NCBI GenBank assembly: GCA_026710945.1
Contig: JAPOQA010000020.1
Coordinates: forward strand, 23,436 to 87,435
DNA: 64,000 bases
Direction of reading: 5' to 3'
DNA from: Chloroflexota bacterium
GTDB lineage: Bacteria; Chloroflexota; UBA11872; VXOZ01
Shown here: one piece after another, positions 16,856 through 27,049 of the stretch
Layout: each line of letters starts with the position of its first letter
Position numbering within the stretch: position 1 is the stretch's first letter
Translations under genes and position numbers: made by a program
The notes under the pieces: generated by a model
What the model was told of the DNA's origin: nothing
The model's input: only the letters and a program-made list of their open reading frames with translations
Database searches by the model: none

Positions 16856-18415
16856 CTACTGCGTATTGGACGAAGCCTGCGGCCAGCGCCGCGCCGCCGA
16901 CCGGCGCATGTTGGCCTCCCAAGCCGCGTACATTGCCGCGCGGCGTTCCGCAGGAAGATACGCATAGCTCGGCGTCGGCATGCCGGGCACTCTCACTGGT
17001 GAGGGCGTTTCGGCCTGCCACGCATCCAGCCGCGCCGCCAGCGCACTCAGAACGTAACGGTACGCAGGGTCGTCGGCGAGATTGCGGGACTCTGCAGGGT
17101 CGTCGGCCATGTTGAAGAGCTCCCACTGCGTCTGGAAGTCCGCGCCGTAGTCGATCAATTTGTACTCAGGCGTGCGTAACATGCGTTTCTTGCCGACCAT
17201 ATACGCTTCCTGGCGCACGAACGGCGCGGCCCGTACCGCCGCGAACGCCTCATTGGGCCAACCGGCGGTCTCGCCCGCGCACAGCGGCACGAGGCTCTTG
17301 CCCTGCACACCCTGTGGGACGGGGAGGCCGCAGAGTTCAAGTACGGTCGGCAGAATGTCCACCTGGCCGGTGATTTCGTCAACCACGCGACCCGGGGTCA
17401 CTGCCGGATGGATGGACTCCGGGACCTGCAGAACGAGCGGCACGTGCGCCGCGCCTTCATACATCACCTGTTTATTCATGCGGCCCCGATCGCCCATCAT
17501 GTCGCCATGGTCAGAGAGAAAGAGCACGATGGTGTTGTCCGCGAGGCCGCGTTCATCGAGCGCAGCCAAGAGTACACCGATATCGTGGTCCACGTGCGTC
17601 GTGGAGGCGTAGTAGATGGCCGTGATCGCTTGCACCACCTCGGGATCGTCGATCACGTGGGCGCGTTCCTGGGTGCCGCGGGCGTCCCGCCGCAGCTTGC
17701 CTATTTCGGGCGGAATTTCACGCAGCGGGATGGATTCCCGAGCGTACATAGAAAAGTACGGTTCCGGCTCGACGAAGGGCGAGTGCGGATCATGGTAGCT
17801 GGCAAAGAGAAACCACGGTTTGCCACTCTGTTCAAGCCCATCAAGGGCCTCCAGGGACTGAGCCGTAATCCAGTTTGTATCGTAATCTTCCGGCGGATCA
17901 GCGAAGCGCCCCACGCCCTTGCCCCCCGAACCTTCCTCGATCCTATCGCGGGTGTACTCACCGTACTTTCGCGTCATATGGGCGTTGTAGCCGCGTTCCG
18001 GTGTCGGACCCTCGGCACGGAACGAACGAAAGTCGTCAAAGCCGAATGAGTCCTCCCTGGGCGCGAAGTGCAGCTTGCCGGCGATGGCCGTCGCGTAGCC
18101 GTAGTGCTTCAGGATAGACGGAAGGAATACTTCGCCATCCTGCGTAGGCCAGCCGTTGCTCCAGCCCTCATGGACGTGCACGTGCCGTCCACTGAAGATC
18201 GAGTAGCGGGCGGGGGTACACGTCGGGGCCGCGGTGTAGAAATTCGCGAAGCGCACGCCCCGTGCCGCCATAGCGTCGAGCACCGGCGTCCGGCATATTG
18301 GATGGCCCGCGCAACTGAGCACGTCCCAGCGCATTTGGTCCGCCATGATGAACAGCACGTTTGGTTGCTTGCGGTTGGAGTTGCCGCTTTTGCCGTCGGC
18401 GCTAAGTTTGTTCAA
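16856..18415 (-). CDS. Arylsulfatase-family sulfatase (copy 2)
   Basis: 519 residues and strongly similar to the preceding sulfatase along its length, with the same order of blocks: MADQMRWDVLSCAGHP, CTPAR at residues 66-70, ARKYGEYTRD-region insert, LSDHGDMMGDRG, and YMVGKKRMLRTPEYKLIDYG. The best start is a TTG at 18415 with GAGGTAATC upstream. The pair arose by duplication; the 317-bp spacer means they could be transcribed together with copy 2 first. Divergence of the C-terminal third may reflect substrate differences. Confidence 0.93.
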   Translation of the reverse strand: MNKLSADGKSGNSNRKQPNVLFIMADQMRWDVLSCAGHPICRTPVLDAMAARGVRFANFYTAAPTCTPARYSIFSGRHVHVHEGWSNGWPTQDGEVFLPSILKHYGYATAIAGKLHFAPREDSFGFDDFRSFRAEGPTPERGYNAHMTRKYGEYTRDRIEEGSGGKGVGRFADPPEDYDTNWITAQSLEALDGLEQSGKPWFLFASYHDPHSPFVEPEPYFSMYARESIPLREIPPEIGKLRRDARGTQERAHVIDDPEVVQAITAIYYASTTHVDHDIGVLLAALDERGLADNTIVLFLSDHGDMMGDRGRMNKQVMYEGAAHVPLVLQVPESIHPAVTPGRVVDEITGQVDILPTVLELCGLPVPQGVQGKSLVPLCAGETAGWPNEAFAAVRAAPFVRQEAYMVGKKRMLRTPEYKLIDYGADFQTQWELFNMADDPAESRNLADDPAYRYVLSALAARLDAWQAETPSPVRVPGMPTPSYAYLPAERRAAMYAAWEANMRRSAARRWPQASSNTQ

Positions 18416-18749
18416 AGATTACCTCGCTCGCTTTAGCGCAGAACGCGTGCGCTTTTGTGAAGTCGTGCCGGTTCACTGGTTAGAGCTTGCTCTTTGTAGC
18501 GCGGGGGCTTGTCCCCAATGTATCGCATTAAACTGTGATGCATGCCGCTGTCCCTCCAGATCTTGAGAGATGGATGAGCGTGCGCATAGCCGTTCGCCTT
18601 GAGCCTGTCGAAAGGTGAACGGCGGGTTGGTTGTGGCGCACTGCACTACCCGTTCATACTTCGACAGGCTCAGCACGAACGGGTAGTACAGTGCTCATCG
18701 GTTCTAAGCGACAGCACTGGGACTTGCCCCCCGCCACGTCCTTACCGGT
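18416..18749. repeat. Repeat spacer
   Basis: Contains a GCGCGGGGGCTTGTCCCC element near 18494-18516 and two inverted CCTGTCGAAAGGTGAACG/TTCGACAGGCTCAGC elements at about 18592-18685. No gene is seen. Confidence 0.65.
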
Positions 18750-20072
18750 TCACGTAATAAGATTCTCTTGCCCTAGCCCAAAGAACTCATTGGCATTGTC
18801 GTGGAGCAGCCGGGCGCCGACGATTCTGGCTTGGTCTACTGAATAGAGCCCTTCCTCCACTTTTTCGCTCAGCACCCGCGTTATATTTTCCCGCGCCATC
18901 ACGCTGTGGCCGTACGCCAGCTCGACAGGTCCATAGTCGCCGCCAAAGCCGAATATCTTGTTGTGGGGTATCGTTTCCAGCCATTCGTGCAAGGTGGCCC
19001 GCGCCACGTACGGGCTGATGATGTGCACCCAACAGAGATCGACGTAGACGTTTTGGAAATTTTTGCCGAGCGTAGCCAGCTCGCTTTGGTACGGGTAGCC
19101 CGCGTGGAAGATGTCAAAGCGCGCCTGTGGATACTGGATGAAAAGGTTCACCAGGTGCGTCGGGTTACTGTTCGTGATGATGTTGCCGTTGCCGGCGTGG
19201 AGGCCGGTATGGATCTGCATGGGAATGCCATGGTCGATGCAAAGCCGCACCACCTGGTGCAGCATGTAGTCCTGCAGCGGCTTGCACTCCGTGAACGTCA
19301 AGCCGTCTTGGGTCATGCCATCGCCCTGTGGCCTGGTGCCGGCTGCTACCTGCGCGAAGATCTCCTCAGCGGCAGAACGGGGCACGTTGTCGTACTGCAA
19401 GATGCGCCGGTAGGCCAGCCCGCTCTTGACCGTCACCATGCCCTCTGCTTTGGCTTTAACGAAGGCAACGCCCAGGGCAGACACGAGATCGTCCAGATCG
19501 TAAATGCTGCGTTCGGTCTGGCGTTCCAGTTCCGCAATGCCGCTGCGGCTGCTCACACTAATGAAGGAATCAAAGCGCATGGCCGGGGCAAACAGGGTCT
19601 TGTCCACCTGCGTCGACTGTACGTCGGGGATTGCCAGCGGGATGTTCCCGCGCTCTTGCAGGATGTGCCGGTACCACGCCTCATGCCGCTGCGAGGCCGT
19701 CAACTGTTCGTTGACGCTGCGGTAGCCATCCAGCGACGGCTCAGCCGACATGAGGTCGTCCACCCCAAAGAGATCGCGGCAGGCAATGTGCAAGGCTTTC
19801 GCGTAGCCGGTGGTCTTGGCAAACTGCCAGTAACGCAGGAAAATGTCCCAGCGGTCGGCGGGGTCGCGGCTTTGGTCGTACATCCGCGCCTGCTCAGCCG
19901 GGGTCATGCCGGCGGAAACCAAGTCGCTACCCACGTAGTGGTGCATTTCGGTAGAGAGGAGATCGAGCGAACGCTGCCGCCGGTCTGCCTCGGAGAACGT
20001 ATGCTCGTGGGTATCGATGACCGGCTGAGCCGCGATGAATTGTTCGATATCCGGTACTGAAGCAATCGCCAT
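18750..20072 (-). CDS. Amidohydrolase (Amidohydro_2-type) family protein
   Basis: 440 residues with the barrel metal motif D-T-H-E-H at residues 20-24, IPMQIHTGLHAG near 290 (third histidine) and a late GFGGDYGPVE block holding the catalytic aspartate. The fold and length resemble amidohydrolase-related enzymes near the uronate-isomerase side of the superfamily. Substrate unknown. AAGGAGACTGG precedes the ATG. It sits beside the sulfatases, in keeping with sugar or aromatic catabolism. Confidence 0.8.
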   Translation of the reverse strand: MAIASVPDIEQFIAAQPVIDTHEHTFSEADRRQRSLDLLSTEMHHYVGSDLVSAGMTPAEQARMYDQSRDPADRWDIFLRYWQFAKTTGYAKALHIACRDLFGVDDLMSAEPSLDGYRSVNEQLTASQRHEAWYRHILQERGNIPLAIPDVQSTQVDKTLFAPAMRFDSFISVSSRSGIAELERQTERSIYDLDDLVSALGVAFVKAKAEGMVTVKSGLAYRRILQYDNVPRSAAEEIFAQVAAGTRPQGDGMTQDGLTFTECKPLQDYMLHQVVRLCIDHGIPMQIHTGLHAGNGNIITNSNPTHLVNLFIQYPQARFDIFHAGYPYQSELATLGKNFQNVYVDLCWVHIISPYVARATLHEWLETIPHNKIFGFGGDYGPVELAYGHSVMARENITRVLSEKVEEGLYSVDQARIVGARLLHDNANEFFGLGQENLIT

Positions 20073-20613
20073 GGGCCAGTCTCCTTGCGACTAAGTTCTG
20101 CCTTTGTACTCTACTTCTTCACCGTTAGACGTTCAAGCGGAAGTAACAGATTGTTGTTGACTCCTGACCTGCCAGCAAGACACGTGGGTGTTTGCAGCAC
20201 CAGTTGTTATACTTTCACGATCATCCGTCATTACCAAGAAAATAGGCGATCATACCGTTCGCCCCCGTATCGTGCGATACGCTGTATCGTGCGATACGCT
20301 GTATCGAGTACGGGGCAGGCTCTGAGTACTTCGACAGGCTCAGTACAGGCTTGTCGCAGTATGAACGGAGAGATCGGAGTCGCTTTTCATACTCTTGTGT
20401 GGCCTTAGCAAGGCCATGGTGATTACCGCTTTCGCGGAAACCCATCTTTGTCTGCCGTCGAGCTTAACGGCTGGAATTCGAAATAACCGTGTCGATTGTG
20501 CCGGACTTTAATGTACGGAGATCAGTCTTGGTGTAATCTCATTATGGATAACGCTGCAGGTCTTTGCGCAGCATTACTTAGAGCCTTCCGGGCAAAAACT
20601 GGAGCAATCGATC
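20073..20613. other. Intergenic region with a 17-bp tandem duplication
   Basis: CGTGCGATACGCTGTAT occurs twice in tandem at 20271-20304, containing the palindrome GTATCG-TG-CGATAC, followed by a TTCGACAGGCTCAGTA repeat. No gene is recognised. Confidence 0.6.
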
Positions 20614-22377
20614 GTGCTGATATGGTCGGAACCGCCTGATTGGGACACCTGTGCCAGGGACGCTGGCATCGCCATTGACGAGGCGGGCGGGATGCGCCTC
20701 GCTACGAGCCATCTCATCACCCACGAGCCCGGGTCGTTCTCTACCCAGCACGGCGAGGAACTCTTTCGCAATGTCCAAGCCCAAGTCTCTTTCGCACTGG
20801 GCGAGACAATTCCACAAGGGGCCGATTGCTATTTCTTCGCCCGTGAAGAGCAGCACAATCGCTGGCCGCTCAAGGTGACGGTCAACGGTCACGGACAGAC
20901 TCTTGGTCCCGGCACGCCGCTGGCCGGTGAATTTGCCTGGTATCACCTGCGGCTACCGCGGCAACACCTGCGGCCCGGGCAGAATACCGTCCGCTTTGCC
21001 TGCGACAGCCCCGCTGCCAACGCTTGGATACTCTCCGTAGACACCAGCGTCCCCAACCAGCACAGCCGCAAGAGCACGGACGAAGGAATAACCTGGAACA
21101 CTACGGGTCTCGGCTTGGAAGGCGCATTGTCCGGCGAGTACGTGGTGCGACTGCGGGTGTGGGAGCATCCGGCGCAGGGGGCGATCACGAGTTCCATACT
21201 AAACGTGGAAACGCTGTTTCCGTCCGCACCGCTCGTCCTTCACTGGCACGCCGACACGCCGGCTGGAACGAGAGTCGCCTTGCGCTACCGCAGCGGAACG
21301 CTGCAAGACGTAGAGAATTCAGCTTGGCGCGACGTGGTGCATGCCGCCGCGAGTGCAAATGAGCAGATGGATTCCCCTCCCGAATCAGATGCGGGGCAGA
21401 CATCGCGCAAGAATGAAGAATTCGGGCAAGCAGAGTTTCCGAATCCCGTCGGCCCATGTGTGCAATGGCAAGCAGAGCTACATTCCAACGACGGGAGCGA
21501 ATCGCCGGTCCTGCGGGGCATGGCGCTTCTTCCCAAAGACGCCAGTTCTGACGAGACAAAACCCGTGGGCGAGCTGTCTTGTGCTGAGAGCAAAACTATA
21601 TCTTCTTACACTTTCACCCACCAAGATCCGGCGGAACCGAAGTTAGGAGTCCTCCGCAATCAGGAGAGACTTGATGAGATCATCGCCGGAGCGGGGACGC
21701 AGTGGGAGCAGATGCTGGCGCTGCGGGCTTGGGTAGCGGTGCAGTGGGTGCACCGGGCGCCGCATGAGTTCCGGCGCTGCTGTCCCTGGGATGCCCTGAC
21801 GATATTGGATTGGATGCGCGCCGACCGCGGTCACGGCCAGCCCCAACCCGATGCCTACTGCACACACTACGCGGTGGTTTTGGCCCAGTGCGCTCTGGCA
21901 CTGGGCTGGCGAGCGCGGCTCTGGGTCATGTCCGCCGAGCCGACGCTCCACGACAACGGGCATTTTGTAGCCGAAATCCGGAGCGGCGACTACAACAAGT
22001 GGGTGATGCTGGATGCCGATACCGATTCGCATGTCGAGCGCGGCGGCGTCCCGCTTAGCGTGCTGGAAATACATGATGCCTGGCGGGTGGGCGCTCTCGA
22101 TCAGTTGGACGTCGTTGCCGGTGTGAACGCCGACAAGGTCAAGATTGGCCCCGGCTGGATCGAAGAGATGCTGCCGCTGGGCCTCTACCGCTTCTGCGGA
22201 CTCGTGCTGCGCAACAATCACCTCTCAACTCTCATTCCGGGGCCGGTGGAGCACGGCTGGACCACGTACAAGTGGGATGGCTTTCTCTGGTGGCGTGACG
22301 GGACGGAACCGGAACTGCCGTTCTTCTCGCTGTCCTCCAACCGGCGGGCAGACTTCTCTGGGGAGCCGGAAGGGTAG
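20614..22377 (+). CDS. Transglutaminase-like cysteine protease-fold protein
   Basis: 587 residues from a GTG with GGAG nine bases upstream. The first 270 residues are beta-rich (carbohydrate-binding-like, not assigned). The C-terminal part has the transglutaminase-core triad: Cys in YCTHYAVVLAQCALALGWRA (about residues 410-430), His in DNGHFVAEI and Asp in KWVMLDADTD. Bacterial members are proteases or amide-crosslinking enzymes; many are of unknown role. No signal peptide is obvious. It is transcribed alone, with repeat clusters on both sides. Confidence 0.75.
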   Translation: MLIWSEPPDWDTCARDAGIAIDEAGGMRLATSHLITHEPGSFSTQHGEELFRNVQAQVSFALGETIPQGADCYFFAREEQHNRWPLKVTVNGHGQTLGPGTPLAGEFAWYHLRLPRQHLRPGQNTVRFACDSPAANAWILSVDTSVPNQHSRKSTDEGITWNTTGLGLEGALSGEYVVRLRVWEHPAQGAITSSILNVETLFPSAPLVLHWHADTPAGTRVALRYRSGTLQDVENSAWRDVVHAAASANEQMDSPPESDAGQTSRKNEEFGQAEFPNPVGPCVQWQAELHSNDGSESPVLRGMALLPKDASSDETKPVGELSCAESKTISSYTFTHQDPAEPKLGVLRNQERLDEIIAGAGTQWEQMLALRAWVAVQWVHRAPHEFRRCCPWDALTILDWMRADRGHGQPQPDAYCTHYAVVLAQCALALGWRARLWVMSAEPTLHDNGHFVAEIRSGDYNKWVMLDADTDSHVERGGVPLSVLEIHDAWRVGALDQLDVVAGVNADKVKIGPGWIEEMLPLGLYRFCGLVLRNNHLSTLIPGPVEHGWTTYKWDGFLWWRDGTEPELPFFSLSSNRRADFSGEPEG

Positions 22378-22889
22378 CGGTAATTCCGCGCCGCGCCTGC
22401 TCCGCAGTAGTTTCGGCAGTGGCGTCCAGACATCAGGCTAATTGGGTACGCGCGCGTGAACTTGCCGGCGGGGGACGCAGGTTGCAAACCTGCGCTACCG
22501 GAGGAGACCTTTGCATAACCCCACTTTCAAGCAGGGGCACTCCCTCTCCTGGGGGAGAGCGTTGGGGTGAGGGGGTCTTTTTGCTACGATGGCCCTTTAC
22601 GCTAGGCAGTGTCAAGACGTATCAGGGCAGATTTGGTGTGCATATGGAGAGATTTCAGGAGATCCACCCTCACCCCCGTATCGAGTACGGGGCGGGCTCT
22701 AGCCCTCTCCCGTCGAGGGAGAGGGAACTATTTCGCTACCGCTTGAGTTGCGCAAAGGTCTCCGGCGGGAGACGCAGGTTGCAAACCTGCGCTACCGGAG
22801 GGAGAGCCTGTACCCGTCAGATTCCTCAACAACGTTGGCAGGTGGCATTAGCTCGAAGAACGACATGAGAAGGTCTCTGCTGCCTTGGT
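22378..22889. repeat. Cluster of two interspersed repeat families
   Basis: Two copies of the GCAGGTTGCAAACCTGCGC palindrome (22472-22503 and 22771-22801) alternate with two CCCTCTCC-GGGGGAGAG elements (about 22533-22580 and 22660-22735). No gene is seen. Confidence 0.8.
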
Positions 22890-24092
22890 TTACGCCTCGT
22901 GCCACAAGGGGGCAATCTTGGCCTGGTACTCTTCTTCAATGAGTGCCGCGTAATCCGGCCAGACATCCATGAGCGCGTCGAGCCGAGCGTCGTTCATGTC
23001 GTCGTGGGGCGTAATCGCGTCAAAGAGGTTTGCGACGATTTGCACCGCAGCAGCGTCCAGCACGCTACCGAGCTTCTCAACAATAGGACCATCACCCGCG
23101 CCGTCGTCATCCAGCAGAGCTTTGAAGAACTGCGTGCTCAGCGCCTCGATCTCCTCACCCAAGTGCATGCGCAACCATTCACCGTCGAAGAGGTCGGGAG
23201 AGGCGTGGCGGAAGAAGACGGCTATGCCAAAACGGCCGCGAATGCCGGCGAGCGCCTGCAGCGCATACCGCAACCGCTGCTCACGTGCCGCCTGAGCGGG
23301 ATTTTGTAGGGGCAACTGCTTACAATACTTGGCAACCATATCGCGCAACTCGTAGACCACTTCCAAGAGTTCATCGGCCATGGCGGCGCACTCGTCGCCG
23401 GTCATCTCTACACGGTACTCGGCGTCGACTATTGCATTCAGCCTATCAAGCAGCGGTCGGGAACCAATTACCTCAGGGAGAACCGGCAATGCCGCCGGTT
23501 TGGTTGGGACCCACGCATCACGCAGCAGGCTGCACGCCAGCTTGGCAGCCGGCAAGAACCAGTGCGAGAGCGCGCCGTAAACCGGGTAGTAGGGCAGGTA
23601 CTCCGGCAGCAGGTTGATGGGCGGATCGAACTGCTCTTCACGCGGGACCAGATAGATCTTGTACTTGCCACACGCTTCATGTTGCTGCGCGTGTGTAAGT
23701 TGCGGATTTTGCGCTGCCAGCACGTCATCTAGCTCATTCGCCGCGCCACCGATCCGCTGCCAGTCGCGCACCTCGCCCATCAAGGGCAGGAGTTGCTGTG
23801 CCTCTGCCGGCGAGCAAATGAATCCCGGGGGATGCTCAAGAATGCGGGCGTATTGGGGTGCTTCTTCCAGTAGCTCCACGTACGATTCGCCACCGGCACG
23901 ACTGAGCGCCAGCCAGGACTCGGCATCGGGCGCAGCCGCAACGGTTCGGAGATCATGATCGCTGAATCCTGGAGTGAGCGTGCCTAGGTGATGCTTGCAG
24001 TAGACAGCGGCGGCGAGACCCGGCGCGTGCTCTGCAATGTAGCGGCCAAGCTCCGTGCCGATGTATCGGTAATCGTCGAGCGTTAACTTCAT
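22890..24092 (-). CDS. Hypothetical protein, weak nucleotidyltransferase-like N-terminus
   Basis: 400 residues, mostly helical. Near residues 36-50 LGTLTPGFSDHDLRTV resembles the GS-x-SD-x-D motif of minimal nucleotidyltransferases, with D-x-D present as D45-H-D47. No second conserved domain is recognised; the C-terminal 250 residues are charged helices. GAGGTCT precedes the ATG. Without a search I cannot tell whether the motif is real, so function is unassigned. Compositional fit with its neighbours supports it being a genuine gene. Confidence 0.6.
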   Translation of the reverse strand: MKLTLDDYRYIGTELGRYIAEHAPGLAAAVYCKHHLGTLTPGFSDHDLRTVAAAPDAESWLALSRAGGESYVELLEEAPQYARILEHPPGFICSPAEAQQLLPLMGEVRDWQRIGGAANELDDVLAAQNPQLTHAQQHEACGKYKIYLVPREEQFDPPINLLPEYLPYYPVYGALSHWFLPAAKLACSLLRDAWVPTKPAALPVLPEVIGSRPLLDRLNAIVDAEYRVEMTGDECAAMADELLEVVYELRDMVAKYCKQLPLQNPAQAAREQRLRYALQALAGIRGRFGIAVFFRHASPDLFDGEWLRMHLGEEIEALSTQFFKALLDDDGAGDGPIVEKLGSVLDAAAVQIVANLFDAITPHDDMNDARLDALMDVWPDYAALIEEEYQAKIAPLWHEA

Positions 24093-24148
24093 GCGGTAGA
24101 GACCTCATCGCATCACGGGTACATCGCGTGGTTCGCATTATTGGATTG

Positions 24149-24174
24149 TCATTCCCGCGCACGCGGGAATCCAT
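24149..24174. repeat. ATTCCCGCG-CA-CGCGGGAAT palindrome
   Basis: A perfect inverted repeat of the TTCCCGCG type, of the widespread interspersed family also seen at about 30286-30356, 53077-53118 and 60601-60632 in this window. Confidence 0.8.
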
Positions 24175-24356
24175 CTTTGTCTTGTTTCCAGTGCCGAACC
24201 CCTACTCGATACCGTTCTCGCTCTTGTTCGCGGCGCCCCGGGACTCCGGATTCCGCCGGAGTGACAGAAAACGAGAGCCCTGCGCCAATCCCATCACTGG
24301 AAATGGGCCGACATGAGCCGCGAATCAGCAGCAGCCGTATGCTGCATACCCTAGAC

Positions 24357-25394
24357 TCAAGACGCCGCCGCGGGGGTCTTTGAAAACGTGAACGCCTCAA
24401 ACTCATTCTCGCAAGGATAGCCGAAGCTCACCAACAAGCTGCGTTCCCGCGCGATCATGATATAGCCCATGATGCTCTGGGCCAGCGCGTCGTGCCGGCA
24501 GATACTGGCGGGCTCGGTGTGGGTGCGGGCAATGCGCATGAGCTGCTCCAGCGAGTGGGGCAGCTCGGCCGTAAGCCGCGCGAGCACGGTGAAGCGATCG
24601 CGGCTGTTCTGGGCGGCAGCGCCGCCGTCGTTCTTGAGCACGGGCTGCATTTCGTCGGTCAAGAAGTGGTTCGTATTCCAGATGGTGTGGCCTTCCATGC
24701 GCCGCACTGCGACACGCGTGGACGACCGTTCCACTACGATGGCCGCGCCGGTCGGATCGGTGAGCATGAGGTTGATTCCGTGGTTCATGATGGGCGTGCG
24801 CGCCACCAAATCGGCGGCCGATTCTATGCTATCGGCATACTGCAAGAGATAGCGCAGGAACGTATTCGCGGGAATGCCGTGCTCCCAGTCGCTGTCGTTA
24901 TTAGGAATGCTGCTGCCGCCGTAGGTGAGGCCCGCCTCGTTCACGCCCGCGTTCAGCCACGTGGTGCCGGCGTAGTTCACGCCAACTGAAGCAAGACCCT
25001 TGTCCGGGTGAGTCTCCTGAAGAACATGAAACTGCTTCATGTCGGCGTCCACGTCGTTGGACTTGAAATGGATGGTGCCCTGGGGTGTATCGGCCAACGC
25101 CACGTTCGTGCACTCCACGCGGGAGCGCCCGATCTCCTGGCAGGCGTTATAGGCGAGGAGATCGTCGTAGTTCACGTTAGCGGCGTCAGCAATGGCGTGA
25201 AGTTCCTCTAAGGACTCAGGGAACACTCTGTCCAGGTTGCGCTCCACCTGCCGCAGCACCCGCCTGCCATGGGCATTGTTCCAGCCGCGGTCGAGCGCGA
25301 ACCGCTTCACCGCCACGGGAAGGATGTCCGCAAACGCCGCGCCATGCTGAAGTCCCATCTCGTGGGGCGTGCCTGACTGAACCACTTGCCGCAT
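24357..25394 (-). CDS. C45 family peptidase / isopenicillin-N acyltransferase-like Ntn hydrolase
   Basis: 345 residues with the family's order of motifs: MGLQHGAAF near residue 13, YNACQEIG at 82-89, and the nucleophile region VECTNVAL with Cys95, which should become the new N-terminus after autocleavage. NYAGTTWLNAGVNEAGL follows. Members hydrolyse or transfer amide-linked acyl groups (acyl-CoA:6-APA acyltransferase family); the bacterial substrates are mostly unknown. AGGAGGAT precedes the ATG. It lies 77 bases downstream of the deacetylase gene on the same strand, so the two are probably cotranscribed. Confidence 0.82.
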   Translation of the reverse strand: MRQVVQSGTPHEMGLQHGAAFADILPVAVKRFALDRGWNNAHGRRVLRQVERNLDRVFPESLEELHAIADAANVNYDDLLAYNACQEIGRSRVECTNVALADTPQGTIHFKSNDVDADMKQFHVLQETHPDKGLASVGVNYAGTTWLNAGVNEAGLTYGGSSIPNNDSDWEHGIPANTFLRYLLQYADSIESAADLVARTPIMNHGINLMLTDPTGAAIVVERSSTRVAVRRMEGHTIWNTNHFLTDEMQPVLKNDGGAAAQNSRDRFTVLARLTAELPHSLEQLMRIARTHTEPASICRHDALAQSIMGYIMIARERSLLVSFGYPCENEFEAFTFSKTPAAAS

Positions 25395-25471
25395 GGGAAT
25401 ATCCTCCTGTCTGCAATAGTCCTGTGTCGCCTACAACACGTAGCTTTCGCCAATCGCCGGAGCCGATCCGG

Positions 25472-26356
25472 CTAATTGCGTATCCCTTCCACCGCCGCGT
25501 ACACGCTGCCGATAGTACCGCCGATAACCTCGTAACCCTCTTCCGCGGCAATCGTGTTGATTTCATCCACGATGGCATCGAGCGCCAACCGTTTTTCGCT
25601 GGTGGTGTCTTCGTAGAAGTGCGTATTGTGGGTGAAAGGCATGATGATCTTGGGCAATCTGTCGTCATACTCTGCCATGTCGGCCCAGGCTTGGCGAATG
25701 GTCTGCCGGTGGGTGTCGCCATCGCCGCCCTCGATGCGGAGTTCCATGGGCAGATGCGGCGCGCGCCGCCGTACCTGGTCGCACGTGAGCGGTATCTCGT
25801 AGAAGTCGAGGTCGCCGGGAAAGAGGCGGTTGGCCTTGTGGGCGTAATGCGCATAGGGCACGGCGCCCTGCCACACGGCTTTGGCTACGTCGTACTGGCG
25901 ACCCGGCGAAGACACACTGCCGTGGGTGAATCCTGTGGCGACAAGCGCGGGGTACGTATTGTCGTTGGCGGAGAAGTTGCCGCCTCGAAACGTTGTCGGC
26001 CGCTTGCCGATGGCGTCCGCCCACTGGTCGGCTACCGTATCGAACATAGTCACTTGCTCTTCGAAGGTGTGACCGCCGAGATAGTCCGTGTACCCGAGGC
26101 CGGTATCCTGCGGATGGATGTGAAGGCCGAGTTCGAAGCCGCGCTTTTCCAAGTCCCAGTAAAGCGCGGGCTGCGCTGCCGCCGTTTGCGCCACGATGAA
26201 AAACGTCGCGCTCAGGCCGTATTCTTCCAAGGTGTCAGCTAGCCCCGCGACCGACCGCTCGCTGACGCCCCACTCCTCCGGCCCGCCGTGGAGGGAGTCG
26301 TCCATGAGCTGCTCGCAGTCCTGCGTGAAGATAACATAGAGCGGCTTACCGGCCAT
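25472..26356 (-). CDS. Polysaccharide deacetylase-like (NodB homology) protein
   Basis: 294 residues. The N-terminal YVIFTQDCEQ holds the motif-1 aspartate (normally TFDD), SATFFIVAQTA is the second strand and LGLHIHPQD gives the paired metal histidines. TTFRGGNFSAND corresponds to the later arginine motif. CE4-type enzymes remove N-acetyl or other acyl groups from glycans; the relaxed first motif leaves activity unproven. AAGGATCGAG precedes the start. No signal peptide is seen. Probable first gene of a two-gene operon with the C45 protein. Confidence 0.8.
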   Translation of the reverse strand: MAGKPLYVIFTQDCEQLMDDSLHGGPEEWGVSERSVAGLADTLEEYGLSATFFIVAQTAAAQPALYWDLEKRGFELGLHIHPQDTGLGYTDYLGGHTFEEQVTMFDTVADQWADAIGKRPTTFRGGNFSANDNTYPALVATGFTHGSVSSPGRQYDVAKAVWQGAVPYAHYAHKANRLFPGDLDFYEIPLTCDQVRRRAPHLPMELRIEGGDGDTHRQTIRQAWADMAEYDDRLPKIIMPFTHNTHFYEDTTSEKRLALDAIVDEINTIAAEEGYEVIGGTIGSVYAAVEGIRN

Positions 26357-26660
26357 GAATCTCGATCCTTTGCGTACTGCTGCGACCGACTACTCTCTCT
26401 TCTCAGATACCGTTGTCAGGCAAAATTCTGGTGGTTCTGTGTCCCTCACCTAAATTAGGTGTGCACAAGGACCCTTGCTACCCGCACGAGTCTGCTTCTC
26501 TTGTTCCCTCTCCTGGGGGAGAGGGCTAGAGCCTGCCCCGTACTTGATACGGGGGTGAGGGGAACTCCTATGTTCTGGAACGCTGAGACCCGAGTCCTCA
26601 GATCTTGCATCCCAGCTTCCTCTTTGCGCCCTCCATGCCGGCGGGCACAAAACCCTGCGC

Positions 26661-26980
26661 TACATTCCCCAGGCCGCGCCTCCAGTTCCCTCTCCTGGGG
26701 GAGAGGGTTAGGGTGAGGGGATCGCCCATAGCCTAGTTTGCTGACTTGCCAGCGCTACCCCACACCACTGCTTTGCCTCCCAATTCGACCTCTAAGCCGG
26801 CGGGGCACAAGGCCCCGCGCTACATTCCCCAGGCCGCGCCCCCGGTTCCCTCTCCTGGGGGAGAGGGTTAGGGTGAGGGGAACGCCCATATCCTAGTTTG
26901 CTGACTTGCCAGCGCTACCCCACACCCCTGCCTTGCCTCCCAATTCGACCTCTAAGCCGGCGGGGCACAAGGCCCCGCGC
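26661..26980. repeat. 160-bp tandem duplication built from interspersed repeats
   Basis: 26661-26820 and 26821-26980 are near-identical direct copies. Each has a CCCTCTCCTGGGGGAGAGGG palindrome and a CCGGCGGGGCACAAGGCCCC element. The spacer from 26357 to 27049 also has one earlier CCCTCTCC element at about 26503-26560. No gene is seen in it. Confidence 0.9.
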
Positions 26981-27049
26981 TACTAAGTCCGGCCCGGCGC
27001 ATGGGCCACTTCCGAACTGCCCCGGCATGCCGAAAACGCTGACCGATAG

